From assembly GCA_950022655.1 (NCBI GenBank), contig OX465579.1, forward strand, positions 140,873,118 to 140,937,117: a stretch of DNA of 64,000 bases. The letters are read 5' to 3'. The stretch's first letter is position 1, and every line of letters begins with the position of its first letter. Under the pieces are notes generated by a model. The model worked only from the letters and a program-made list of their open reading frames with translations. It did not search any database and was not told where the DNA came from. The DNA is from Alentia gelatinosa (Eukaryota; Annelida; Polychaeta; Phyllodocida; Polynoidae). The position numbers and the translations under genes are program-made. This document shows positions 1-12,500 of this stretch, piece after piece.

Positions 1-654
1 GTGAACCACATCGATACATACAGTTACACATGCTATGCACTCGAATTATTTTTATGACACAAAACATAGAGTTAAAATCACATTATAGTCAACGATCTAT
101 GGTTATAAAAGAGAGGAAAAAACCCCACTTCCAACCACACATAAGGGAAAGCCGATAAAACAACTTTTGTACTGACTGAACGTTGCTTCGCAAGCAAACG
201 AACAAGGTTTAGGCTTGACCCACATGTTCCTCGACCCTCCACGTGGAAAGGTGTGCCCCTGACGTCACGGCCACACCTCCCGCCCCCGCCCATTCAGTCT
301 AGAGGTCAGACGGGGACGGCGAGGGTCTGGTACACGGCTCAGGTGTGTCATTCTCCAAGCAGATGCAACCACTGACGGTCACAGGGGTCGTCTGCTTGGA
401 GAGTAAAGTGTATACGCGTTATGTACATACGTACAACTCATCTTTATAGAGAGGCAGAGTTTCTATCAATGGGACATGTTTTATCACAAACCGTCGGCCG
501 TGGTGATTTATCAATTCGAGAAGATGGCTTGTTCAACAAAGACAACATTTACCATTTTGACTAGGAGAAATGACCAACAACCACTCGTCAATAAAAAGTT
601 GTTCGTTTTTTATTTGGACAAATTTTTCATACATGCGTTCAATGAGTGATTAAC

Positions 655-722
655 AGTTCCAGGTGCCCATGTTTCGGCCAGGGAGGGGTATGGCCTTTAT
701 CAGGGCTGGGATAGTAATGATT
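655..722 (-). ncRNA. Decayed hammerhead-ribozyme-like motif
   Basis: Read on the minus strand, the segment has CTGATAA, then GGCC, a 12-base loop, GGCC, then GAAAC. This follows the hammerhead core order CUGANGA - stem II - GAAA, with one core change (G8 to A) and an intact GGCC/GGCC stem II. Stems I and III are poor, so it is at best a relic. Motifs of this kind are known from Penelope-like elements and small retrozymes. Confidence 0.3.
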
Positions 723-3207
723 AAATGTCGGGAAGTTCATCCTTATTTACTCTTTTGGTAGTTAGGGTAACCAGGAAGTATTACCATTTTGAGAGTCATC
801 TCAGGAATTTAAAGGATCCTGGACATACACTGCTAATAAAGTTCGTATCATATGTACCCTACAAATAAATTAATTGAATATGTCTTCTTGATAAAAGTAT
901 ACACTTTAGGTTGAGTACATGTTATAAACTTAAAACTTCCCACACTTGACGGACAATTTACCTCAAAGATTCATCAAATGCTAAATCAATTTACCCTCCA
1001 ATAAGAAAACAAGTCAAGTGAGATTCACTTGTGACAATGGTAGTTCTTATTCTTCAGTTCTAAGTATCTGTCCTTCCAGTCAATGACTACATATGACTGA
1101 CAGTGTAACATGTAGGCCACAGTGGCACCTCTCAATGACAACAGACAGCACTGCTCTGTGCTCAATGTCACGTGGTCAATGGCTAGACAGGGAACAAGGT
1201 ACAACCCACCAAACGTGTCCAGCTACCAGGTCCATGGGAGGAAAAGCATGCGGAACAAATATCACAGACGTTACATGTGTGACATGTCACGCATAAGATA
1301 ATCATTGATTACCCCTTTAGATTACTGATTATTAGGCATCACCCATGTCTCACTTTGTGTAATCACTTGACTGTGGCACAACACACATCCAGCATTAAGT
1401 CTTAGACTAGTATTGGGAATTAGATTCCTTCTTTATTCAATTAAGACAACATAGTTGAATTTGTATGAATGGTTATGTTTGTGGGTACTGTTGACACTTT
1501 TGGACACATAGTCATGATTCAAGTAGGTACCAAAGGAACTAAACTTTCATCTTTCTGGCGCACCAACCGAACATGTAATTAACTTATCATTTGTGGGTAT
1601 CATTATTAGATCAAGCAGTCATTAACGCGGACATCAGAACTTTAGGGTAAAAAGCAGCCTTTCAAACTTGTTTATCAGCATAAACACGGTATCAGTATAC
1701 GAGTCAGTCCACGGAAAAACGTACACTTGTCAAGTTCTCTACCTTCCTACATTCCACTGAAGCTCATAGTATTTATACTTACTGCTCAGAGTTATATTTG
1801 GTAATCATAGACAGAAAACATTATAATCTAGTAGAAAATGTATATTGATAGGGGTCTCTTGCCCACACCTAAGGCTGTGGAGTCATTAAAACCTGTAAAA
1901 TATGTAAATTTAACTCTCTTTTTTTTCAAATTAAATACATCATAGGTACCTCATGACAAGAAGACGGTATGTGCGGCATATTGTAATTAAGGACATAAGC
2001 TGTAAAACTAAAGAGAATAAACAAATTTCTGCCTCTGAAAGGAATAAACTGTAGGAGTTTTTTCAGCTTTGTTGTTTTCTTCATGATATTTTCTAAATTT
2101 TGTATATAGTTTTTGTATACCATTCAATTTATCCTTGAAGAGACTACTTTGTTTTTCATAAGTATGAACTTATAAGATAGTAAGTAATACTGAAATCTAA
2201 GTGGATGTAAAACTAGGTTTTGTGAAAGAATTCAAATTAAAAAATACTGAAAATCAACTTTTAAAAAAAATTGAAAATCTAATAAATTAGGTATTGTCAG
2301 ATTCCTGAAAAGCGATAACAGGACATTGGTTGGCACTATTTTTTTTAGTACGCTGTCGGTTTATACACTATAACCATTTTTAGTATATACCCGATGATTT
2401 TAAATTTCCGTCAAGTCATTGGAACACTCGCTTGATTGTACTTGGACACTAAACTAAATTAGAATGTAGCTACATAATCCAGTCATGTGACATAGCATGT
2501 CAATGAAGAACCTACAAGTGATGTATCCTTTTTTGTTTGTGTTAATCATGTTTGACCCAGTAAATTCAGGGCTGATCATATCCTCATTATAGTAATGATA
2601 CATCCCGGTTGGGCAAAGTTCTATCATATCACAAGACTTGAGAACATATCACTATTCCTGAAACAAAAGCCTTGTGCTCTTTTCATCACTTTTCATATAG
2701 TGCTAATTTCCCCTTTGAATTTCCCATGGACATGTGTGAAATCAAGTACACGTATGAGTATGACAAGGCAGAAACGACTCTGCTAATGCCAACACACGTA
2801 TGTAATACAATAATCACATTTAACACTAGAGTTAAGTGCCTAGATGAACCCGATCCCCCAGTGACCTGTATCCGAAGTATATATGTACGTCTCTCTGAGG
2901 ATATGTTTTGCTCGGTTTGGTTTATATTAGTGAGCGACTCACTATTCTCCTGTAGATGCCCTGTTTTAATCTTTGCTAAGATTCGCCTTCCTATTGAGCA
3001 GCTCGCTTATCTCTCAATATTGAACCTCATATTTGCATAGGTTATGACAAGTGAAATGAGCCACTCGATTCCCCTCAATATTCACATTATTATATGTTAC
3101 AATAATATGTTTAGCTTTTGGGTTGACGATAATAAAACACAAGTCAACAGAATTTGTTTAGGATGACGTTTCACAGGGTAAACCTTTCACACACCAAACC
3201 GTTTATT

Positions 3208-3268
3208 TCAAGTCCGAGTTCCCAACTTTTCGGCCTAGTGATGTGGCCTTCTGCAGGGCTTGGACTTG
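3208..3268 (-). ncRNA. Hammerhead-ribozyme-like fold (relic)
   Basis: On the minus strand the outer arms CAAGTCC and GGACTTG pair as stem I. Inside them lie CTGCAGA (core CUGANGA with one change), GGCC-loop-GGCC as stem II, GAAA plus one extra A, then AGTT-GGG-AACT as a short stem III, followed by C at the cleavage position. The stem order matches a type I hammerhead with short stem III, as found in Penelope-like elements and retrozymes. Core deviations suggest loss of activity. Confidence 0.35.
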
Positions 3269-4584
3269 TTTAACAAAGGGTATTCCAGATCTTTGCTGAA
3301 GCATTCATTTCATATAAAAGATAATGATGTTGTACATCTAACCGATTTATCTATTGTACATACTTCATTAATAAGTATTACTCCCTAGTATGTGCCATAA
3401 AAACTGTGACCTTAGTTTGACCTCGGCCTATATAACAAATTTTTCACTTATTCAGCAGAGTATTTATTTTCAAATCCGCTTCTACGAAAGAAAACCCTTG
3501 TTTAGATTTTTCATGTTACACTGCATTAGGGCAGTTGACCTCTTAACCCAATAACCTGCTATATCAAAGCATCCCGTAGATATGTCCATGTGCGGGGAAT
3601 GGAGCATGCCTTTTGTTAACAAAAAGTATTTGTATGGCACGAATACAGCTACGCCTATACATTTATGTTGTCCTCAGTAATATACAAAAGTGTGCCCTCA
3701 TAACATCAACCCCATCATAGCTTTTTATATATTTATCCCGACCTGAATTTAGGTTTACTGGTACATCATTTATCTGGTGTATTAGTAAACTGAGTCTGGC
3801 TTTGTTTGTAGCTCATGCTCCGCATCCTTCCTATTAGTTTTAAACAGGCAGCTATAGGGGAAATGCATGAAAGGTGTTATCGTAGCTTTCTGGTTGCAAA
3901 TACCTGAATAAGTGTGGGGTTTGCAGTATATTCGAATTCTACTTTTTTATGAAAGGCCACCGTTACCATCCTGCAATTTCAGAATTGCAGAGATAATGGC
4001 GTAATATCCTTATTTGCCTTTGGTCGTCTCCATTATTTAAAACAGTAGGATATTACATGCCCCAGAAATAGTGCTCACCTAGAATAGACGGTCAAAGTTA
4101 TACGTAATACATCTAAAAGTAGGACTGATGGTGTGCCTCGTCGGAGTCAGGCTGAATGGTGATAATGACTTCAATGAACACGGCCCAGTGGACATCATGG
4201 TCAGCCAACCATGACAAAGCATGTAGATCCCTTCATTGTGGAATGTTACCAGTCATTGAATGTACTTTGAGTCATAATACGGTGTGGGCATGTAGAATAA
4301 TAGTCAATGGGAAGTGCATGTACATGCTTAAAGACATTGAACATAAGGGTACCCACATCCCAAACCTGGCAAAAGACCAAGGGGAGAGTCCAAGGAGACC
4401 AAGCATTCTCTGTACATATTATCTCTGTCAAACAATAATTTGTCCCATTTAAAGATAAATCATATAGAATGGCAACCTTTGATTGACTTACATTCTAAGG
4501 TGAATGGTCGACAAGTCAACTGTTGTCTGCTCAAGTTGGAAGCTGCTGTATTACACCGTTTAGAACGCAAGCCCAGGAATGACA

Positions 4585-4770
4585 CAACAGAGCCTTATTA
4601 GGGTCATCATGATATCCCTCTATCATGGTTCGAGTCCCAATGCAGCCACCTTCCCCCTTCCTCTCCAGAAGTGGTAGACTTACTGCTGTATCAAATGCCA
4701 GTCGTTCTCATGTCATGTACATCTGGTGTGGGAAGTAAACGAACCCTCACTTTAGTGAATGTCAGTATAT
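4585..4770 (+). mobile_element. tRNA-derived SINE fragment
   Basis: It contains a B-box-like GGTTCGAGTCCC followed by TGCAGCCAC, then GTGGTAGACTTACTGCT, TATCAAATGCCA and GTGTGGGAAGTA. The same blocks occur in the same order in the SINE at 59129-59457 and in the fragment at 15290-15478. The A-box end is degraded and the tail is missing. Confidence 0.6.
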
Positions 4771-4987
4771 CAAATCATTTCCTTTGCGTATTAAAGAAAA
4801 GTATGCTATCATTTGAGCCTCATTAGTTCCGATAAAACAGTGGTTTAAACCTCCCCATAGACCCTCAGCCCCACGCCATGGCCAGCACTGATATGTTTTC
4901 AACATTTTTTCGGTCTCTATGAGGGAGCAAATTATATTTCCTTATTTTTTCTCACCACAACTGGCATACCTTAGATGTGTAGGGGTG

Positions 4988-5130
4988 TTTATCTCACTCC
5001 GGTATCTTTCTCCATAGGCTTAACGTTAGGAACTCATACTCCACGGCGGTTAAGGTAGTGTAACCAATACTTAATGGCTAATTGGGTGATTTATTTAATC
5101 AAATAATAATGTTATACGGGGTGAGATAAA
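4988..5130. mobile_element. MITE with TTTATCTCACYCC terminal inverted repeats
   Basis: It begins TTTATCTCACTCC and ends GGGGTGAGATAAA, an inverted pair, with an internal CCATAGGCTTAACGTTAGG block. Two further copies in this window (8734-8953 and 29165-29308) share both ends and the internal block, so this is a dispersed non-autonomous family. No transposase is present, and the superfamily is not clear. Confidence 0.6.
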
Positions 5131-5240
5131 ATCAGAAACTACTCTTCTGACAGCAGAGTAATTCTCTTAGCTTCGCTTTGTGAATTACTCTGCAGTCAAA
5201 CTCGGTGGAATACGGACCAAGTTATTTACATCTCATAAGT
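5131..5240. repeat. Hairpin with central CTTCG attached to MITE
   Basis: GCAGAGTAATTC (5153-5164) and GAATTACTCTGC (5182-5193) are perfect inverted arms around a TTAGCTTCGCTTT centre. A hairpin with the same centre follows the other two MITE copies, so MITE plus hairpin is probably one element. Confidence 0.5.
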
Positions 5241-5427
5241 TTCCTTCTAATCACCTAATAGATTGATCATCGCCCTTGTGGCATAAACTATTCAGAAAAG
5301 CCGACGATTGAGATCATTCTTTTATACGCCACTGCCTTCTGGGACGTTATTCAAACCAACAAACCAATCCTTTATTATGTCGCTATCAGAACAATTACAA
5401 TATTGAATGAATATAAAAAGGACAGGA

Positions 5428-5560
5428 TCATGTGGCAGATGGTGACCTTAAAATACCCTTGCAAGAGAAAAAAAATCTATATGCTTTACTGTATTGTGTA
5501 TTGACTATATGGCGCTGAAAGATCAATTTTTCAATTTTTGGGATTAGTACAATGTACTTG
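5428..5560. repeat. Dispersed repeat, copy 1
   Basis: ATGTGGCAGAT, TATTGACTATATGG and AAGATCAATTTTTCA occur here in order. Corresponding blocks with small changes recur at 7139-7275, including GTGGCAGATAG, TTGACTGTATGGTGC and AAGATCAGTTTTTCATC. The family is unknown and there is no coding sign. Confidence 0.4.
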
Positions 5561-6320
5561 TGTTCTTCTATTATTGTGTATATAACAAGAACGCATGTAT
5601 GCTTGTAGATAAGACAGTTTTTCCATACATGGCATGGCATTATGTAAGGCCAGGAACCCACAGGGCTTCTGGCACACTATAACAAGCGTTCCGACACACT
5701 ACGACACAGAATATGTCAACATTCTGACACAGCAACAATGCGGTACTTTAGTTTAGTACTCTGATAGTCTTTGAAACCAAATATTTCAACATTCCAACAA
5801 GGCTATGATGCAGGGATTTAGATTCAAAGCCATGTCTGAGCCATCTCGTAAGCAGAGCATGCCCGGCTTTAGACTAACTTTGTCTGGGTCTGAATGTGTA
5901 TAGCTGGGAGGTGAAGCTAAACTTTAATTCCCAGGGTTTACAGACCAGCCAACTGTACTCTCCCATTGTGGGACCTTTAAAAGAGAGCTTCACAGATTGA
6001 TTATGAGAGACAAGGGATATTTAATCTTAACATATGAGCGGGTGTTTGAGTTTGGTGAATGCAATGAAAAAATAGGAGGGGCTTTTGTTAAAATTCACCA
6101 AAACCATCTCATTTCTAGTATCTCGGGTTTGCTTCTGGTTACATTGTGAGCACTGTGAGAGATAAAAGCAACCCTTGTTTTCCGAGACGGAGTAAAGATT
6201 AATTAAACATACTCTCAATCCCTAACCAAAAAGAAAAGCATGAAATATACAGAGGGTCTGTCTGGATCGTATTGCCTTAACTCTCTGCTCCCTCCCCTCA
6301 CCCACCCGCCCTTCACTGGC

Positions 6321-6501
6321 CCCTCCCCTTAAAAGCCGGGTCCTGATTGGCTGACAGCAGACCAGCGTCACTGACATGTTCCTGATTAAGGCATGTCTAC
6401 ATATAGTCCCCGGCATCAGGGAGTAGTCACCACAAGTTGTAAGCCGGACCACCATACCTGTCACTTATCTATCATCACCAGCAATAGCAGCAGCAGCAGC
6501 C
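6321..6501 (+). promoter_or_regulatory. Hexokinase promoter and 5' UTR
   Basis: A C-rich stretch (CCCCTCCCC, about 6320-6328, Sp/KLF-like) is followed by an ATTGG box (6346-6350, inverted CCAAT) and a TATA-like CATATAG (6400-6406). A start site about 30 bases further, near 6430-6435, would fit. The 5' leader ends in CAG repeats and an optimal context, GCCATGG, at the start codon. This is inferred from motifs only. Confidence 0.45.
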
Positions 6502-9500
6502 ATGGCACAAGGGGCAGCTCAGGTAGGTTTACAGATAACCAGGTGTGGCACTGGTGTTAACTCCCCCCCCCCCCCACTTACCTACCTCCTCCGGTGTGGA
6601 GTTTATTATTGGCAGCAGAGACGGATCTAAACCCGGAGTGGTCCACAGTGAGATGTTTGGTGTTCAGAGCACCGTGAAGTGTTCTATTTACAGCCAGTAC
6701 ATACACATATATTACACACTAGCGGATATATTTATCCTTGGGCATTGAATGCACTGACACAGACATATGAGTACTTAGTACATGTATTTCTGAACGCCCT
6801 GGACCCTACAGGGTTGGTTATGTTGGTAAACCTTGTTATCTAGATGATTAGGTCTATTGCAATAGGGTTATTCATATCTTTAATAGTAGTACAAATAGAC
6901 AATGCTACTTAGCTTGATATATAGCACTACATTTCTCAGTAACCTATAGTGCTCTCCACCGACAACCTAGGCCTTATGAAGGATCAGTTTCTCTCATTCG
7001 TTGAAAGGTTTGAATAGAACTTGCTCATACCAGTAACCAAATGAACATACTTATCAATAAGGTCAGGTTACTTTAGTGAAAATATACAGTGACAATTATC
7101 AACACTATTGAATACATATCAAAGCAAACAATAGGATGATGTGGCAGATAGCAGGCCTAGAAAACCAGCGTCAGCGACAAAAGGATATATATATATATAT
7201 ATGTATGAATGTATTCTGCATTGACTGTATGGTGCTTTAAGATCAGTTTTTCATCTTTAGGAATAGCTTTAGTGTTGGGGAACGGGTTGGATTTTGGGAA
7301 AGATCCTACAGAAGCATTTCTTGTTGATTGGGGAACATGCATTCGCCTTTTTGACCTTAGGGAAAATGGTGCCGCAACTTGTAGTGGCACGTCATAAAAT
7401 AGAGGTTGCACCTCTTGCTTATCTCATTTCTTTAACATTGATGGGCGGAGCACATGGGATGGGCAGAAAGCCACACTTTATACCATATCAAATAGGAATG
7501 CTATGAGGATACATTTCTTGTGCGCATGCATCACCTTATTAAAGAAGGATATGCCAGCACTCAGCACTAAGGGAGTACTGGCACATCACCAAGAACGCAT
7601 ATGGTTTTAAAGTCACGAGGCCTACTTAGACTACATTAAAAACAACATGGCTATTAATATGGGGTTATAGATATATGGTGTTATTATGCTACATTGTATG
7701 AGGCCAGATTCTGCAGCGTATTTACCTAAATTCAACCAACACTTTCAAAGCTTTATACCAGGAACAATTTTATGTGATTAAGTGTGCCTTATCTTACTAT
7801 ATGCACTCTCATATCTGTGTCTCTGTGAAAAACGAAAGTTGTACCGGGTACCCAAGTTAATATTAACTCACGTAGAGTAGATAACAAAACAACAGTGCCA
7901 ATATCATAATTTTGATGGTATGTTTTTTTATATCTATATTTGGTAGCTGTCCAGGAGGTTTTACTGGGGGTGTGGTTGGAGGGTAGATAATATTTGGGGC
8001 AGGTAAACAGCGCCCTGTTTGCCCCATACACTCTGCTCACCTGACGGCTGGCCCAGTCGGTGGTTGTCTCTATAAATAGACCTCATATGATAGATCATCT
8101 GAGATTTGCAAGAAACTACAGATTTGCTGGACCATAAATCCACATTATGTATGACTGTTATGAAGCCCTGCTAAGGAGGGGACACGTGTGGTTAGTTCAG
8201 TGCTGAACAAACCTACTACCTGGACATTTGCTGTCCATTGAAGATTATTCTCGATCTTAGTGATAACAAAAAAGGGTGAAGCTGGTGCGTGCCAGTTCAA
8301 AACTGAACGGGAAAAGATAGAGAACAACCACAGAGAGTAAATTCACATATACACTGATGGGTCCAAAAATGGGCAGAAAGTGGGCTTTGCTGTCCATACA
8401 CCATAGTGTAACTTGACTGCAGGATTACTTGGCCAGGCCATTATTTTCACTACAGAGGTCAGTGCAATACTGAAAACCCTACGTATTCAAAGTATCCTCC
8501 GATACTCCGACAAATGCTGTACTAAAATAACTTAACTAAAAAAACAAATAAGTGTTTGAGACATATTAGTTGTAATTTGTTTAGCTGGAGGTGTATATGT
8601 CAAACCTCGCCATCATCATATTTGAGAGGGATTAAGGTGAACTAATATGAAATTTACCCGGGGGAGGGGGAGAATTGCTTCATGAAAGCTCTCACTGGAA
8701 AATTAAGGTGTGCATTGCACGGCCATTAAAGGGTTTATCTCACCCATGTCACAAGTTTAGCCATAGGATTAATGTTATAAAAAAATATTCAACGATCACC
8801 CCGGTAGAGTGACAATACTACGCCATGGTCGTGGCGTGGTGAATACGAGATGACGTCATAGGCAATTGACCAATCATTGGCCAAGATTTCAGAGAGAAGA
8901 CAAGACAAACTAAGCGATTAAAACGTCCCTAACTATGAAAGGGGTGAGATAAATCTAGAACCGCACTCGAATCATAAACTGAACAATACTCCACCTGTTT
9001 GGATGAGCGGTAGTTGTCACTCGGCTTCGCCTCGATGACGATTGTGGCGCATCCCAACTTTTGGAGTATTTTGTGTTTATACAATTCTCGATGCAGTTCT
9101 ATATAAGTACCTCATTTAGTTGGCACGCTGTCGGGCAGGTGATACACACGATTATAGTGTATATGCCGACAGGTAAGTTCAGAGGCTGATGACGTTTGAT
9201 GGCAGCCGACAACAGCTATTTGATTTAGTTATATGGACATGCGCCCCTTGCACCATCGTGCAGCGGCCGCCGTTTAGCATGTGGCCTAATCCACTGCACT
9301 GGCTGCTGGAACCACCTGACAAACGGCAGACGTGCGGCAGTCGCATGATGCCCATTCTAATCGTGCAGTCATCCCAATGAAACACCCACTTTGGCTGGCA
9401 TTGCAGTACTTATTAGCATTGCGTTGTCTTGTTACGCTCGGGGCTTTGTCAGCTACAATTAATGTTGATGTTCTCTTATTACAACATATATCACGTCCTC

Positions 9501-12500
9501 CTATCATTTTGACAGGTTGCATTGCATTGGAAATGTTTTACATCTTAGAGACAGACATCGGTCATGCAGAGGTCACTGGGCAAGCAAGCAGTATTGGCGC
9601 CCTGTGGTCTCACTGCCTTTCAGGTACTGCACACTGAGCCAAGGCCGAACGATCCACAGCAGCCTGAGTCAATGACACTCCATTCTACACGCATGTGTTT
9701 AGATAGAGTTGACTGGAATATGCGTTGTCCATTAAGTATGAGCTAGATATGACTAACCGGAAATACACGCCACAGCCAACCGTCATCTTAATTCAGATAA
9801 CGCTAACATTGCCAATTCCAGACAGGTGTTCCATCGACCCTGTATCCAATTAAAAGGGAAGTGTGTGGTCTAGCTTCAATTGCCATATAAGCCAGTCATT
9901 GTACAGACACTCGTTTGAATATCTTTTAAATATATATTCATCTATAAGTAGTAGTTACACTATGTATGTATCTATATGTATTGCTCAAACTCTGTGAGTG
10001 CAGCTGCATGTACCTGTTATCTCATTACACTCGTCACTGATTTGACACAGGCGTTTGGAACAATGCCAAAGTTGCGCTGTCAAAGACGTAGGATACAGGT
10101 GTATTATTGTTTTAGTCGTTGAATAATGGTATTGGCGGGAACTTCCATTTTCAGAACCGTAAATACTTTGAGTAAGCGTAACTGATTTATTCTGGGTATG
10201 TTTTGATGTTAAAACTATCAATATTTTCATTGCTGCGATATACCTGCTCTTAGAATCCAAGGTTCTAGTTAATTAACCATTGGGTATGTACACACTAAAC
10301 ACTTCATAGTAACGGTACATGTACATCCTTCCCCAGTTTATAGGAGAGGCCCCATTAAACATTACTTATCAGAACCATCATGGCTGGACTACTTTACTTT
10401 GTGTCGCGGGATCCCATCAATACAATAACTAGTTACATTGTACAAAGGCATCAACCTCAAAGCGTGGAAAGTTCATGTCTTGCAAATTTTGTGAAAGATG
10501 TTGGTGATAGGGAGAACGTCCTACGTACTGTTTATATTATGCCGCCAAGCGGCGCCATTTGTTTGCCGTTCGGCGCGCTTTTCATGTGACCAACCGGTCC
10601 GGTGGAACACACGCTTTTATGTACATTGACTACGATCGCGTACTCAGTATACCTCACAAAGGAAATCATATTAACTACAACCAGATAAAAGGTATCCGAT
10701 AATGATATATAAACCGTAATCTTCAAGGATGGTAATCTCTAATGCAGATTGAGCTTGGTGATAATATTTTGCAATACATATATGTTTTGATTGTCTTATA
10801 AAGAACTCATTCACGTAAAGTGTTGAGTGTATTTGAGCTATTCAGACATTGGATTTGTGCACTATGCTGACTCCCGACAGCATCAAAAAGTACATGCATT
10901 ACTTTCCTCCGATTTGACTTTGCTCTACAACTCAAACCTTTTAGCTGAAATGGTTTAAATCCCCAGTTATCGGCAGTGCACACAAGCTCTATTCCAGACA
11001 AATCCTCTCAGGCCGGATATTTTAGGCACCATAGGGAGGTTGATGTAAAGCTGAATGGTCTCATTGTTAACCATATCGGTTCAACCATTTATTGCCCTCA
11101 TAGTCTTAGACATTGTAGACCAGTTACTTTATTCATATTTGGAAGTCTTAGAGTACTGTCCCTATAACTGTCTAGTTTATCTGTCATGCTTGTCGGATCT
11201 TGCCTGGAAGAACGATTTGTAAAAGTCTAAAGCAATAAAATCACTTATCAAACAAAAAATCTATTGTTGAAGATCAGAACGAATACTCCAACGAATTAGA
11301 GAATCATTATTTTGTAATGTAAAAGCCATATAAAAGGAAGGGAATATATTGACTTCCTGGCGACTAGGAAAACCATATTTATAGACACAAAGCAATTGTC
11401 AACCGATATAAAACAAATTAAGTATATCCATGACTAACATTAGAGAGATGACCATGACCGTTAAAAAGAATCATGAATACAAAGACGCGAGAGATGTTTA
11501 GTTTCTCCCTTTTTTGAATGTAGATATCTATAGACTGAGACATTAGATTATTCGTCCCGAACATTGTTGGAGAGAATTCTCTAGAGGAGTTTCAGCTCAG
11601 CAGGTGCGTAAATAATTGACGTCTCCCCAGAACCGAGACAGCGAGGAAATCCGCCTTGGCATAGGCTATTTTGGGCTCATCAAACATTAAGAACAGTAGG
11701 GCTTCATTTGTATGCAAAAGGAGACCAGTTCAGTGAGATTCTCAACATTTCTAGCTAACGGGATAAGAAGAGAGACAATATTGAAAATGTTTCCCTTTCA
11801 CCAAATTTCCAGTCGAAGGTCTTTTTGTGAGCTCTGATATTGTGCAGACTGTCATATACTCTGCCTAAAGGTTAGAGTGGTCGCATAGACCTTCACCTTG
11901 CTACAAAAACTAACCAATGATGAAAATATCTTATTGACCCATTGGTGCTTGATGTTTTTAGACCCAAGAAAGGCATTTGTAGAAATGGAAGTTGACTGGG
12001 TGCAAGTGGGTTACCATAGACAATAGACCATAGCAAATGACCCATAGACTGAATAAAACCCAAACCTTTTAATTTATATTTATCTATAATTCCACGCTAT
12101 GATGAACATACCATTTGTTTCTAGTTAAATTAAGTATGCTGATATATTCAGTCCACAAAGTTATGTGTGATATGAGAAACAGGGACATGGAACCAGTGTT
12201 TTGATATGGGATATAACAAATAAGGAAATGGGACCAATGATATATCATAGAGGTGGCGTCATTTCGTCCAAGAAAACAACCGTATGACTATAGGTTTACC
12301 CCGGTTAAACAACTCTGTTCTGGGACTAAAAGCCTTGGCCCCAGATAGAAAAAATATAACTCTTGATAGTTGGTCCACTGACCCGTGCACACACAACTCC
12401 GTGGTTGGACTTATTCAGCTCTCCCTATGGTTATTAGTAGAATGATATCACCAAAGATATCGCAAAGTCTCCATTTTACCTGCAATCGAGTTAAAACAGA

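Larger units (their letters stand above)
1..6300. other. Intergenic DNA upstream of hexokinase
   Basis: No coding exon is recognised here. All open frames are short (122 codons or fewer), show no familiar domain and have no convincing splice context. The stretch is AT-rich and holds scattered repeat relics listed separately: hammerhead-like motifs near 655-722 and 3208-3268, a SINE fragment near 4585-4770, a MITE plus hairpin at 4988-5240 and a dispersed repeat at 5428-5560. The rest is without recognisable structure. Confidence 0.6.

Noticed and set aside
9332..9637. 101-codon plus-strand frame with hydrophobic stretches
   Set aside because: No recognisable family. A competing frame exists on the opposite strand and no exon context is present.
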